This document shows positions 9,501 through 17,349 of a DNA stretch of 64,000 nucleotides, one piece after another (position 1 is the stretch's first letter; every line of letters begins with the position of its first letter). The DNA is taken from contig NC_009051.1 of the NCBI RefSeq assembly GCF_000015825.1, positions 1,792,695 to 1,856,694 on the forward strand, given 5' to 3'. Made by a program: the position numbers and the translations under genes. A model generated the notes under the pieces. The model did no database searches. It was not told the origin of the DNA and was given only the letters and a program-made list of their open reading frames with translations. This DNA comes from Methanoculleus marisnigri JR1. GTDB taxonomy: Archaea; Halobacteriota; Methanomicrobia; Methanomicrobiales; Methanoculleaceae.

Positions 9501-10838
9501 ATGGATATTGAAATCATAGCAGTGGGCGGATATAACGAAGTCGGCAGAAATATGACTGCCGTCCGCTGCGGAAAAGAGATTGTCATCTTTGACATGGGCC
9601 TGCGGCTCGACCAGGTGATGATCCACGAGGATGCTGATATCGAGAATATGCATTCCCTGGACCTGATCGAGATGAAGGCCATTCCTGATGACACCATCAT
9701 GAATGCAGTCGAAGGGAGCGTCAAGGCTATCGTCTGTTCGCACGGGCATCTTGACCATATCGGCGCGATACCGAAACTGGCGCACCGCTACAACGCCCCG
9801 ATCATCAGCACTCCCTACACCACGGAACTGATCAGACAGCAGATTGCAGGCGAACAGAAGTTCGGAGTGAACAATAAGCTCTTCGCCCTGAAAGCCGGAC
9901 AGCGCTACACCATCTCCCCGCACCTCACGCTCGAGTTCGTGCAGAGCCAGCACTCGATCATCGACACCGTCTTTCCGGTCCTGCATACGCCGCGGGGCGC
10001 GGTCGTCTACGCGAACGACTTCAAACTCGACCGGACGCCGGTGCTCGGGGCGCCCCCGGACTTCGCCCGGCTACGGCAGATCGGGAAGGAGGGTGTCATT
10101 GCTCTCATCACGGAGAGTGTCAACATCGCCGATAACGGACGGTGCCCGAGCGAGCGGATCGCGCGGGACCTTGTCCGGGACACCATCACCAGTTACGAGG
10201 ACGACAAGAACGCTCTCTTTGTCTCGACGTTCTCCTCGCACATATCCCGTGTCAAGGCCATCGCCGAATGCGCCCACGAGATCGGCAGAAAACCGGTTCT
10301 CCTCGGGCGCTCGATGGAGCGCTACAGCTCGGCGGCCGAACAACTCAAACTGGTCGGATTCCCCGAGTCGCTCTCGATGTTCGGCAACCGGCGGACCGTT
10401 GATAGGACGCTCCGGCGGATCATGAAGACCGGGAAGGACAAGTTCCTCCCGATCGTCACCGGCCACCAGGGGGAGTCGGGCGCCATCCTGACGAGGATCG
10501 TGATGGGGGATACCCCCTACAAACTCGAGAAGGGCGACAAGATCCTCTTCTCGGCGAAGGTGATCCCGAACCCGATGAACTTCGGGCAGCGCTACCTGGT
10601 CGAGGCCCGGGCGAAGATGGCGGGCGTGCGGATCTTCGACGAGCTGCACGTCTCGGGCCACGCTTACCGGGAGGATCACTACGAGTTCCTGCACCTCTTG
10701 AACCCGCAGCATGTCATCCCGTCCCACGGCGATATCGGCATGACCGGCGGCTACGCGAAGTTCGCGGAGGAGATGGGATATACCCTCGGCAACGACCTCC
10801 ATATCCTCCGGAACGGAAATAACGTCCTGATAAAGTAG
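9501..10838 (+). CDS. rnj: Ribonuclease J (archaeal beta-CASP metallo-beta-lactamase)
   Basis: Archaeal RNase J is a 5'-3' exoribonuclease of the beta-CASP family acting in RNA turnover. The start at 9501 (MDIEIIAVGGYNEVG) is chosen because AGGTGA at 9491-9496 lies 4 nt upstream; the frame opens earlier but inside fni. The 445-residue protein has the metal motif HGHLDHIG (H81, H83, D85, H86), YANDFKLD, the beta-CASP region SERIARDL and FVSTFSSHISR, and the C-terminal SGHAYREDHYEF and PSHGDIGMTGG. All expected catalytic motifs are present. Confidence 0.94.
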   Translation: MDIEIIAVGGYNEVGRNMTAVRCGKEIVIFDMGLRLDQVMIHEDADIENMHSLDLIEMKAIPDDTIMNAVEGSVKAIVCSHGHLDHIGAIPKLAHRYNAPIISTPYTTELIRQQIAGEQKFGVNNKLFALKAGQRYTISPHLTLEFVQSQHSIIDTVFPVLHTPRGAVVYANDFKLDRTPVLGAPPDFARLRQIGKEGVIALITESVNIADNGRCPSERIARDLVRDTITSYEDDKNALFVSTFSSHISRVKAIAECAHEIGRKPVLLGRSMERYSSAAEQLKLVGFPESLSMFGNRRTVDRTLRRIMKTGKDKFLPIVTGHQGESGAILTRIVMGDTPYKLEKGDKILFSAKVIPNPMNFGQRYLVEARAKMAGVRIFDELHVSGHAYREDHYEFLHLLNPQHVIPSHGDIGMTGGYAKFAEEMGYTLGNDLHILRNGNNVLIK

Positions 10839-10848
10839 GAGAGAGTGC

Positions 10849-11814
10849 ATGACGACGCTTGAAGACTACCTGGAGATGAACGCTGAGCGGATCGACAAGG
10901 TGCTCCACCGTTACTTCGGAGACGTCCACGGCGACCTCTTCCGGGCGAGCGCCCACCTGCTGCTTGCAGGCGGCAAACGCCTCCGCCCGGCGGTCGTCAT
11001 ACTCGCCGCGGATGCGGTGAGGAAGGGCAGCTCCGACGACCTGATCCCGGCGGCTCTTTCGCTCGAACTGACCCACAACTTCACCCTCATCCACGACGAC
11101 ATCATGGACGGCGACGCCGCCCGGCGCGGCGTGCCGACGGTGCACACGATCTGGGACGAGCCGACGGCGATTCTTGCCGGGGACGTCCTGTATGCGAAAG
11201 CGTTCGAGTTCATCTGCTTCTCGGAAGCCGCGGATGCCGCCAAGATCCGGGCGGTGAAGATGCTTGCCCGGACATGCACTGATATCTGCGAGGGGCAGAG
11301 CATGGACATGGCGTTCGAGAAGCGCCACGACGTCTCGGAGGTGGAGTACCTGGAGATGGTCAGCAAGAAGACCGGCGTGCTCTACGGGGCATCCGCCGCC
11401 ATCGGTGGAATCCTTGCCGGGGCGAGTCCCGTCCAGGCCGACGCCCTCTATCAGTACGGGGTGAACAGCGGCATCGCCTTCCAGATACAGGACGACCTCA
11501 TCGATCTCCTTGCGAGCAGTGAAGCGAGCGGCAAGGACCGGGCGTCGGATATCCGGGAAGGGAAGCAGACCCTGATTGCTATCCGGGCGCGGGAGAAGGG
11601 GATCGATCTCGCCCCGTACCGGAGAGAACTCTCCGGCGCCGAGATCGACGACCTGATCGCCCGGCTCCGGGAGGCCGGGGTCATCGACCAGGTCAGGGCG
11701 GTCGCCGTCGAGCGGGCCGGCATCGCGAAACAGGCGCTCTCGATCCTCCCGGACTCGGAGGAGAGGCGGCTTCTTGAGGAGATCGCCGATTTCTTCATTG
11801 CTCGAGGCAACTGA
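10849..11814 (+). CDS. idsA: Short-chain isoprenyl diphosphate synthase (geranylgeranyl/farnesyl diphosphate synthase)
   Basis: Head-to-tail prenyltransferase that makes the C15/C20 precursors of ether lipids. The 321-residue all-helical protein has GGKRLRPA at about 41-48, the first aspartate-rich motif DDIMD (D83-D87) and the second QDDLIDL near residue 214. Residues before the first motif (THNFTLIH) would set product length; with no bulky aromatic pair visible, geranylgeranyl diphosphate is the likely product, but this is inference. It lies 10 nt after RNase J and 4 nt before gltX. Confidence 0.93.
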   Translation: MTTLEDYLEMNAERIDKVLHRYFGDVHGDLFRASAHLLLAGGKRLRPAVVILAADAVRKGSSDDLIPAALSLELTHNFTLIHDDIMDGDAARRGVPTVHTIWDEPTAILAGDVLYAKAFEFICFSEAADAAKIRAVKMLARTCTDICEGQSMDMAFEKRHDVSEVEYLEMVSKKTGVLYGASAAIGGILAGASPVQADALYQYGVNSGIAFQIQDDLIDLLASSEASGKDRASDIREGKQTLIAIRAREKGIDLAPYRRELSGAEIDDLIARLREAGVIDQVRAVAVERAGIAKQALSILPDSEERRLLEEIADFFIARGN

Positions 11815-11818
11815 TACC

Positions 11819-13504
11819 ATGGACGGCGATATCGAGCACCTGCTCTTTATCTACGCTCTGCAGAACGCAGTGAAACACGATAGCGCCCCGAAGAGCGGGA
11901 CGGTCATCGGCACGGTGCTCGGCAAGCACCCCGAGTTCCGGAGCCGTGCGCGGGAACTCGGCCCTCTTGCAGGGAAGGCGGTCGCACAGGTGGGGAAGAT
12001 GAGCGCGGCGGATAGGAAGAGCCGGCTCGAAGCACTCGCGCCCGAACTTCTCGCGGAGCTCACCGAGACGCACGAACACGTCCGGAAACTCCCCGATCTC
12101 GAGGGTGCCGAGAACGGCGTGGTGATGCGGTTCGCGCCGAATCCGAGCGGGCCGCTGCACCTCGGGCATGCCCGCGCCTCCATCTTAAACGACTACTATG
12201 TCAGGAGATACGGCGGCCGGTACGTCCTCCGCGTCGAGGATACCGATCCGAAAAGGGTCGATCCCGATGCATACGCGATGGTGCTCGAGGACGTCGAGTG
12301 GCTGGGGCTCGGGATCACCGATATCGTCTACCAGAGCGACCGCCTCGATATCTACTATGACTGGTGCAGGAAACTCATCGAACTCGGCGGCGCTTACGTC
12401 TGCGTCTGTGACTCCGAACGCTTCCGCGAACTCAAACTCAAGGGGAAGGCATGCCCCTGCCGGGAGTTGACGGTGGAGGAGAACCTGGAACTCTGGCAGC
12501 AGATGCTTGACGGTGAGTTCTACGAGGGCGACGTGACCGTCCGGGTGAAGACGGATCTTGCCCACCCCGACCCGGCGATGCGGGACTACTCCGCGATGCG
12601 GATCGTGAACGCACCTCTCCACCCGCGGGTGGACGCCACGGTCTTTCCGCTGATGAACTTCTCGGTCGCGGTGGACGACCACCTGCTCGGGATCACCCAC
12701 GTCATCCGCGGCAAAGACCATATCGCGAACACGCGCAGGCAGCGCTACATATTCGACTACTTCGGCTGGAAGCCGCCGGTCTACCGCCACTACGGTCGGA
12801 TGGGGATATCGGGTGTCGTCCTCTCTACGTCGGGGATGCGCGAGGGGATCAACAGCGGTCTCTACACCGGCTGGGACGATATCCATCTCGGGACTATGCG
12901 GGCGATCGCGCGTCGCGGCATCGAGCCCGAGGCTGTCCGGAACGCCATGGTCGATATCGGGATCGGGGAGACCGACATATCGTTCTCGTGGGAGAACCTC
13001 TACTCCCGGAACAAGGAACTCGTCGACCCGAAGGCGAACCGCTACTTCTTCGTCCCCGACCCGGTCGAGGTGACCGTCGAGGGCGCCCCGCGCCGCGAGG
13101 CCCACGCGGCCCTCCATCCGAACGATCCCTCCCGGGGGGTCCGCACCCTCGTCGCGGAGGAAGCGATCCTCCTCCCGCGGGCGGATATCGAAGGGAAGAG
13201 CATGGTCCGGTTAAAAGACCTCTACAACGTGAAGATCGCGTGGGACGGCGATACGCCGCGGGTATCCTACGCGGGCGACTCGCTCGAAGAGGCCCGGCAC
13301 GAGAAGGCGCCGATCATCCAGTGGCTGCCGGCAGACGCGAAACTCCCCTGCACTCTCCTCCGGCAGGACGGGAGCCTCGAAGGGTTCTGCGAGCCGCTGG
13401 TCGCGGGAGAGACCGACCGCGTCGTCCAGTTCGAGCGGATCGGGTTTGCCCGGATCGATTCGGCGGACGGCGGCCGGGTAAGCGCGTATTTTGCGCACCG
13501 GTGA
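11819..13504 (+). CDS. gltX: Glutamyl-tRNA synthetase (archaeal, GlnRS-like)
   Basis: Charges tRNA-Glu, and in methanogens also tRNA-Gln for transamidation. I start at the ATG at 11819 (MDGDIEHLLFIYALQNAVKH); the earlier in-frame start overlaps idsA. The 561-residue protein has the class I motif PSGPLHLGHAR near 110-120 and a KMSKS-equivalent VVLSTSG near 333. An archaeal N-terminal helical extension of about 100 residues is present, along with a GlnRS-like beta-barrel C-terminus. It is the last gene of the 13-kb run; a G-rich tract and a T run follow. Confidence 0.95.
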   Translation: MDGDIEHLLFIYALQNAVKHDSAPKSGTVIGTVLGKHPEFRSRARELGPLAGKAVAQVGKMSAADRKSRLEALAPELLAELTETHEHVRKLPDLEGAENGVVMRFAPNPSGPLHLGHARASILNDYYVRRYGGRYVLRVEDTDPKRVDPDAYAMVLEDVEWLGLGITDIVYQSDRLDIYYDWCRKLIELGGAYVCVCDSERFRELKLKGKACPCRELTVEENLELWQQMLDGEFYEGDVTVRVKTDLAHPDPAMRDYSAMRIVNAPLHPRVDATVFPLMNFSVAVDDHLLGITHVIRGKDHIANTRRQRYIFDYFGWKPPVYRHYGRMGISGVVLSTSGMREGINSGLYTGWDDIHLGTMRAIARRGIEPEAVRNAMVDIGIGETDISFSWENLYSRNKELVDPKANRYFFVPDPVEVTVEGAPRREAHAALHPNDPSRGVRTLVAEEAILLPRADIEGKSMVRLKDLYNVKIAWDGDTPRVSYAGDSLEEARHEKAPIIQWLPADAKLPCTLLRQDGSLEGFCEPLVAGETDRVVQFERIGFARIDSADGGRVSAYFAHR

Positions 13505-13524
13505 AGCGGGTTCGCCGAAGCCGA

Positions 13525-13570
13525 GGGAGGGAGGGAGGGAGGGGGGCCTCCCCTTCACGTGATCTTTTTT
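13525..13570 (+). terminator. G-tract plus T-run terminator after gltX
   Basis: Twenty-one bases after the gltX stop lies (GGGA)x4 followed by six G (13525-13546), which could form a G-quadruplex in the RNA. GTGAAG just after the stop (13501-13506) could pair with CTTCAC at about 13553-13558. Six T at 13565-13570 then form the U-rich release signal used by archaeal RNA polymerase. Confidence 0.6.
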
Positions 13571-13766
13571 GGGACGGCCTATGAAGGCCGACTCCGTAGC
13601 CCTTCTGCCTTGTTGGAACCCTTCTCTGGATAGTAGTCCCTGGAACAGGCCCGCACTTCAGATCGACCCTTGTCACGATTGCAATGAATCTATAGGGTGC
13701 GAGTGCTGACTGGCCGGGAGAGAAGCACTCGGCATGGACGATGAAAAAGCCCAGTACAGTGGACCA

Positions 13767-14093
13767 TGGGGATATCGCCACGGGGAGTGGGGACAGGGGA
13801 GGGGGGATGCTCCCCCCTCGAAACTCTTCGAGTTTCTCAAGCTCCGTTCCTGTCGGAACGTCGCACCTCGCACCTAACGGGGGTCGAACTCCGGTTCTTC
13901 GCACCTTCGGTGCTCACGCTCCGGTTCTAACGAACCGTCGCGCTTCGAACCATCGCACCTCGCACCTAACGGTGCTCAAGCTCGCTTCGCTCGCACTCCC
14001 CGTCAGCCCCTCCTCGCACCTGACGGTGCTCACACTCCTGCCGTCCCGGCAGTCGCACTCCGGAGCGTCGTTCCCCCAATGGCGATATCCCCA
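13767..14093. repeat. 327-bp segment bounded by 14-bp perfect inverted repeats
   Basis: TGGGGATATCGCCA at 13767-13780 is matched exactly by its reverse complement TGGCGATATCCCCA at 14080-14093. The interior contains hairpin repeats and no gene. The shape resembles a miniature inverted-repeat element, but no target-site duplication can be seen at its ends (GGACCA on the left, CGAAAT on the right), so mobility is unproven. Confidence 0.5.
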
Positions 14094-14205
14094 CGAAATC
14101 CGAGCCAGATGTGACCGGAGGTCATTGCCGGACGCAAGGGTTCGGGAGCGTACGTTATCAGCACAGGGGGGAGCGTGAGCACCGTCAGGTGCGAAATGCC
14201 GTTCA
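13855..14205. repeat. Dispersed GCACC(T)-GGTGC hairpin repeat copies
   Basis: Several degenerate copies of a unit containing TCGCACCTNACGGTGCTCA or TTCGCACCTTCGGTGCTCAC followed by GCTCCGGTTCT and ACGAACC lie here. One copy near 14165-14200 is inverted. The core is self-complementary. Related copies occur near 18581, 41920 and 44826. Confidence 0.6.
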
Positions 14206-14259
14206 CCGGGGTAACCCATTAATAACAAAATGTTCAAGATCGTATACAAAGGCAGCAGT

Positions 14260-14760
14260 ATGAAGCGAAACACGTTCTATCTTCTGGCCGGGATCGTTGC
14301 GCTCGCCGAAGTCGGCATCTTCTGGCTCGCGGTGCAGGTCGAGAGGCCGATCCTGATCCAGGTTGCGTTCGTCCTCGGCATCCTCCTGCTCTATCTCGCG
14401 CGGCGGAGGGTGGACGAGACGATAGAGGATGAACGGACGGCGATGATCACCCAGAAGGCAGCGCTCCGGACGCTGGAGGTCTCCTGGGTGGTTTTCTTCG
14501 TGATCAGCCTGGGGGGCGCGGTTGCTGCGTTCTCAAGGCCGCTCGGGCTGCGCCCGCCCCATCCGCCGGACCCGAACGTCACGCACATGGTGGTGATACG
14601 GCTGCAGGATCATCCCGACTTCCTTTCCTTCGACCTCTTCGGCAGATTTGCCATCGGCCAACTGGTACTCCTCTGCCTGATGATCTTCTTGTACGTCGGG
14701 TTCAGGATGTATTACGCCCGCAAGTACGGAGAATGGGATACCGATGAAGAACAGGATTAA
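14260..14760 (+). CDS. DUF2178-like membrane protein
   Basis: A small membrane protein of about 166 residues. Hydrophobic segments lie at about 5-22 and 28-43 near the N-terminus, then at about 72-92 and 130-150. A charged stretch RRRVDETIEDERTAMI lies between the second and third, which is the recognisable conserved part of the DUF2178 family. The ATG at 14260 (MKRNTFYLLAGI) is preferred; an in-frame ATG at 14230 adds ten residues. The gene overlaps the downstream HTH regulator by 17 nt, the usual pairing for this family. Function is unknown; the pair may sense a membrane state and control transcription. Confidence 0.75.
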   Translation: MKRNTFYLLAGIVALAEVGIFWLAVQVERPILIQVAFVLGILLLYLARRRVDETIEDERTAMITQKAALRTLEVSWVVFFVISLGGAVAAFSRPLGLRPPHPPDPNVTHMVVIRLQDHPDFLSFDLFGRFAIGQLVLLCLMIFLYVGFRMYYARKYGEWDTDEEQD

Positions 14761-14953
14761 GGTCTACCGGGCGATGCACGACCTGACCCAGGAAGGGCTC
14801 GCAAACGAGCTCGGGGTCACCCGGCAGACCATCCTCGCCATCGAGAAGGGGAAGTACGATCCGTCGCTCGAACTCGCCTTCAAGATCGCCGGGTTCTTCG
14901 GCGTCACGATCGAGGACATCTTCCTCTACGGCGATGCGGCAGAGCGGAAGTAA
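14744..14953 (+). CDS. Small XRE-family HTH transcriptional regulator
   Basis: A 69-residue Cro/CI-type helix-turn-helix protein made almost entirely of the DNA-binding domain: MHDLTQEGLANELGVTRQT then ILAIEKGKYDPSLELAFKI, followed by a short tail (VTIEDIFLY). It overlaps the DUF2178 gene by 17 nt, so the two are co-translated. It resembles YozG-like regulators that accompany small membrane proteins. The target is likely its own operon, but no operator could be recognised. Confidence 0.88.
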   Translation: MKNRIKVYRAMHDLTQEGLANELGVTRQTILAIEKGKYDPSLELAFKIAGFFGVTIEDIFLYGDAAERK

Positions 14954-15221
14954 TCCCAACCGGGGCCGCTGCCGCAGGCGTTTCCGGCCTCAGCTTCGAC
15001 TCGCCATACCCCATAAAACGTCCTGCCGCCCGCCCATCACCTTCACTCTTCTATCCAGTATTTCGTGCGTCGTTTGATCGCTGATCCTGCATGGCCCACC
15101 ATGCCGGTGCACGATCCGCGGGCACCGGTGGTCCGCGAGACGTACCCGTAGGCCGGAATCCTTTCACGGCAGATGTCCAGTCAACCCACCATTTTGTTCA
15201 AAAATCACGCCAATTAGTAAG
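14954..15221. other. Intergenic stretch before the COG1361/ABC operon
   Basis: No gene recognised. The first part is GC-rich, including a GC-rich inverted segment near 15095-15150. The last 40 bases are AT-rich and lead into the predicted promoter of the next operon. Confidence 0.4.
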
Positions 15222-15230
15222 AAATAAATA
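15222..15230 (+). promoter_or_regulatory. Predicted TATA box of the COG1361/ABC exporter operon
   Basis: AAATAAATA in a locally AT-rich patch is the only TATA-like sequence upstream of the operon. A start site about 25 bp downstream (near 15252) would leave a leader of about 155 nt before the first ATG. Confidence 0.45.
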
Positions 15231-15256
15231 ACAATATGTAAAATCTACCTTACATT

Positions 15257-15296
15257 GTCGCACAGCCCTTCCCACAGTTTCCGGGGAGGGCGCGAC
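15257..15296 (+). promoter_or_regulatory. Strong hairpin at the 5' end of the predicted leader
   Basis: GTCGC (15257-15261) pairs with GCGAC (15292-15296), and CCCTTCCC (15266-15273) pairs with GGGGAGGG (15283-15290) with one T-G pair. A 9-base loop and a small internal bulge remain. It would cap the predicted mRNA leader and could stabilise it or regulate it. It does not resemble a riboswitch class I know. Confidence 0.45.
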
Positions 15297-15371
15297 ATCA
15301 GAGCAGCAGAACCAGAGCGAAGTGAAAAGATCATGGAAACTGCCAGAACACTACCGGAACAGCACCGATGC

Positions 15372-15389
15372 CATGGAGGAGCCTCCATG
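15372..15389 (+). promoter_or_regulatory. 18-bp inverted repeat just upstream of the operon start
   Basis: CATGGAGG-AG-CCTCCATG has perfect 8-bp arms with a 2-bp centre, 17 nt before the ATG at 15407. In RNA the arms could pair only with a strained loop, so a DNA-level operator is as likely as an RNA element. The real Shine-Dalgarno GGAGG (15394-15398) lies just after it. Confidence 0.4.
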
Positions 15390-15406
15390 CGACGGAGGCA
15401 GAGACG

Positions 15407-16660
15407 ATGATGAAACACAACCTTTGCATCGTGCTTCTCCTCCTGTCGGCAATCGTGGGTGCCGCCGCCGCGGCCAATACGTCGTTGGAGGAACAGATTG
15501 CGGTCACCGGGGTCACCGTCAATCCCGACGCGCTCATGCGCGGAGATACGGGCACGGTGACGGTCGAGATCAAGAACACCGGGGAGACGGGCGTCGCCAT
15601 CAGCAGGGCCGAACTTTATCCCAACGGCATCTCCGTCGTCAACGACAAGACCTACGATTCGGTGGGCACCATCGGCCCCGGGAACACCATGTCGTTCACG
15701 TTCACCGTGCGGGCCGATGCCTCGGACGGCATCTACTACCCGATCTTCTACCTGGACCTCAGGGACAGCGGGAGCATCCGCTACTCCGTCCCGGTGACGG
15801 TCGAAAGTACCGAGATCCAGGTCAATATCGTCGACGCCCCGAAAACCTTCCCGGCAAACAGCGAAGACACCATCGTTCTTTCCGTCGGTAACCCCCGCGG
15901 GAACAGCGTGAACGGCGTAACGGTCACCCCGACCGGCGAGGGCGTCGCAAGCACCCAGACAGCCGTCTTCCTTGGAGCCCTCTCGCCGGACGAGGAGAAG
16001 AACGCCTCGTTTCGGATCCAGGCATCGCAGTCGACCAAACTCACCTTCGACGTCTCCTACAGGAACGGTCTCAACGAACACCACGCCACCCTGACCATCC
16101 CCGTCGAGATCGGCGAGCGGGCGGTCGAACCGGAAATGGTGGTCAACAACATCGAAGTCGCCCGGAGCGGCAGTACGGTCACGCTGACCGGCGACGTGAC
16201 CAACGCCGGCCTGAAAGATGCCTACTCCGTCAAGGTCACCGTCGACGACCCCGCGACCCCGACCGACCCCTACCCGGTCTACGTCGTCGGCGGACTGGAG
16301 TCCGATGACTTCTCGAGTTTCGAGATCACGTGCCTCGCCCAGGGCGCATCTTCGATCCCGCTTCTTGTCCAGTACAAAGACGAGGACGGTGAAACCCACA
16401 GCGAGACCGTGACCGTCTCCCTATCCTCCACAGAGCAGACAGGTGCGGGCAACCAGGTCCAGACCGGCGGCTCGGGAGTGATTACACGGAGCGGCCCCCA
16501 GACAGTGACCAGATCCGGGGGCATGGGCATGTCGTTCGGCGGCGGGTTTGCGCAGGTCCCGCTCCTTGAGATCGGCCTCGTGGCCGTCGGGGGCGTGGCC
16601 GTCGCCGTCGCGTGGCGGAAGGGTTACTTCGGGAAGATCCGTGACCGGATCCGGAAGTAA
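15407..16660 (+). CDS. Secreted/anchored COG1361-like protein of an ABC exporter operon
   Basis: A 417-residue exported protein. A signal peptide is seen at about residues 1-23 (hydrophobic LCIVLLLLSAIVGAAAA). Repeated CARDB/NEW3-like beta-sandwich domains follow (ITVEIKNTGETG-type, then VTVTP, and VTLTGDVTNAGLKDAYSVKV near 255). A glycine/threonine-rich stretch precedes a C-terminal membrane helix (VPLLEIGLVAVGGVAVAVAW) with a basic end. GGAGG at 15394-15398 fixes the start. It sits 17 nt upstream of the ABC ATPase, so it probably works outside the membrane with the MacB-type permease. The substrate is unknown. Confidence 0.82.
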   Translation: MMKHNLCIVLLLLSAIVGAAAAANTSLEEQIAVTGVTVNPDALMRGDTGTVTVEIKNTGETGVAISRAELYPNGISVVNDKTYDSVGTIGPGNTMSFTFTVRADASDGIYYPIFYLDLRDSGSIRYSVPVTVESTEIQVNIVDAPKTFPANSEDTIVLSVGNPRGNSVNGVTVTPTGEGVASTQTAVFLGALSPDEEKNASFRIQASQSTKLTFDVSYRNGLNEHHATLTIPVEIGERAVEPEMVVNNIEVARSGSTVTLTGDVTNAGLKDAYSVKVTVDDPATPTDPYPVYVVGGLESDDFSSFEITCLAQGASSIPLLVQYKDEDGETHSETVTVSLSSTEQTGAGNQVQTGGSGVITRSGPQTVTRSGGMGMSFGGGFAQVPLLEIGLVAVGGVAVAVAWRKGYFGKIRDRIRK

Positions 16661-16677
16661 CCCCGGGAGGACGATGC

Positions 16678-17349
16678 ATGAGCATACCGGTTATCGAACT
16701 CGACGACGTCACGAAGGTCTATCCCCTCCCTGCAGGCGACGTCACGGCCCTCTCCGGGATATCTATCAGGATCGACGAGGGGGAGTTCGTCGCCATCATG
16801 GGGCCGTCGGGGTCGGGAAAATCAACCCTCCTCAACCAGATCGGGTGCCTCGACCGCCCCACCTCGGGCGACCTCTTCCTCGCAGGGAAGAACACCCGGG
16901 AGATGGACGACCGGGAGCTGACCAGTCTCCGGCTCTCGTCCATCGGCTACATCTTCCAGAAATTCAACCTCATCCCGCTTCTCTCCGCCTACGAGAACGT
17001 CGAATACCCCTACATCATGAAGCACCGCAAAAACGACGACACCGGGAGGGTGCGGGACCTTCTCGCCCTGGTCGGAATCGACGAAAGCCTCTCGACCCAT
17101 AAGCCGAACGAACTCTCCGGCGGTCAGCAGCAGCGCGTTGCAATCGCCCGGGCGCTCGTGAACGACCCGGCGATCCTCCTCTGCGACGAGCCGACCGGAA
17201 ACCTGGACTCGCAGACCGGCACCCAGATCATGGAGGCGCTCTCGGAACTCCACAAAAAAGGCCGGACGATCGTCATGGTGACCCATGAATCCGAGATCGC
17301 GGCATATGCAGAACGGACGATCGTCATCCGGGACGGGAGGGTGGCATGA
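16678..17349 (+). CDS. ABC transporter ATP-binding protein (MacB/LolD type)
   Basis: A 223-residue ATPase energising an exporter or mechanotransmission-type ABC system. Walker A is GPSGSGKST at about 41-49, the Q-loop lies in YIFQKFNLIP, the signature is LSGGQQQR near 143, Walker B is ILLCDEPTGNLD near 163-174, and the switch histidine is in MVTHE. The PTGNLDSQTG segment is typical of the MacB/LolD branch. It overlaps the permease by 4 nt. Confidence 0.95.
   Translation: MSIPVIELDDVTKVYPLPAGDVTALSGISIRIDEGEFVAIMGPSGSGKSTLLNQIGCLDRPTSGDLFLAGKNTREMDDRELTSLRLSSIGYIFQKFNLIPLLSAYENVEYPYIMKHRKNDDTGRVRDLLALVGIDESLSTHKPNELSGGQQQRVAIARALVNDPAILLCDEPTGNLDSQTGTQIMEALSELHKKGRTIVMVTHESEIAAYAERTIVIRDGRVA

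Larger units (their letters stand above)
13571..14259. other. Non-coding, repeat-rich gap
   Basis: No credible gene is seen here. Frames that stay open are low-complexity products of repeats (serine, threonine, leucine rich) without family resemblance. The stretch carries an inverted-repeat-bounded segment, several copies of a hairpin repeat, and the upstream region of the DUF2178 gene. Confidence 0.6.

Noticed and set aside
13741-14178. 145-codon frame in the repeat-rich gap
   Set aside because: It is a translation of the dispersed hairpin repeats (Ser, Thr, Leu rich) with no family resemblance or ribosome site.
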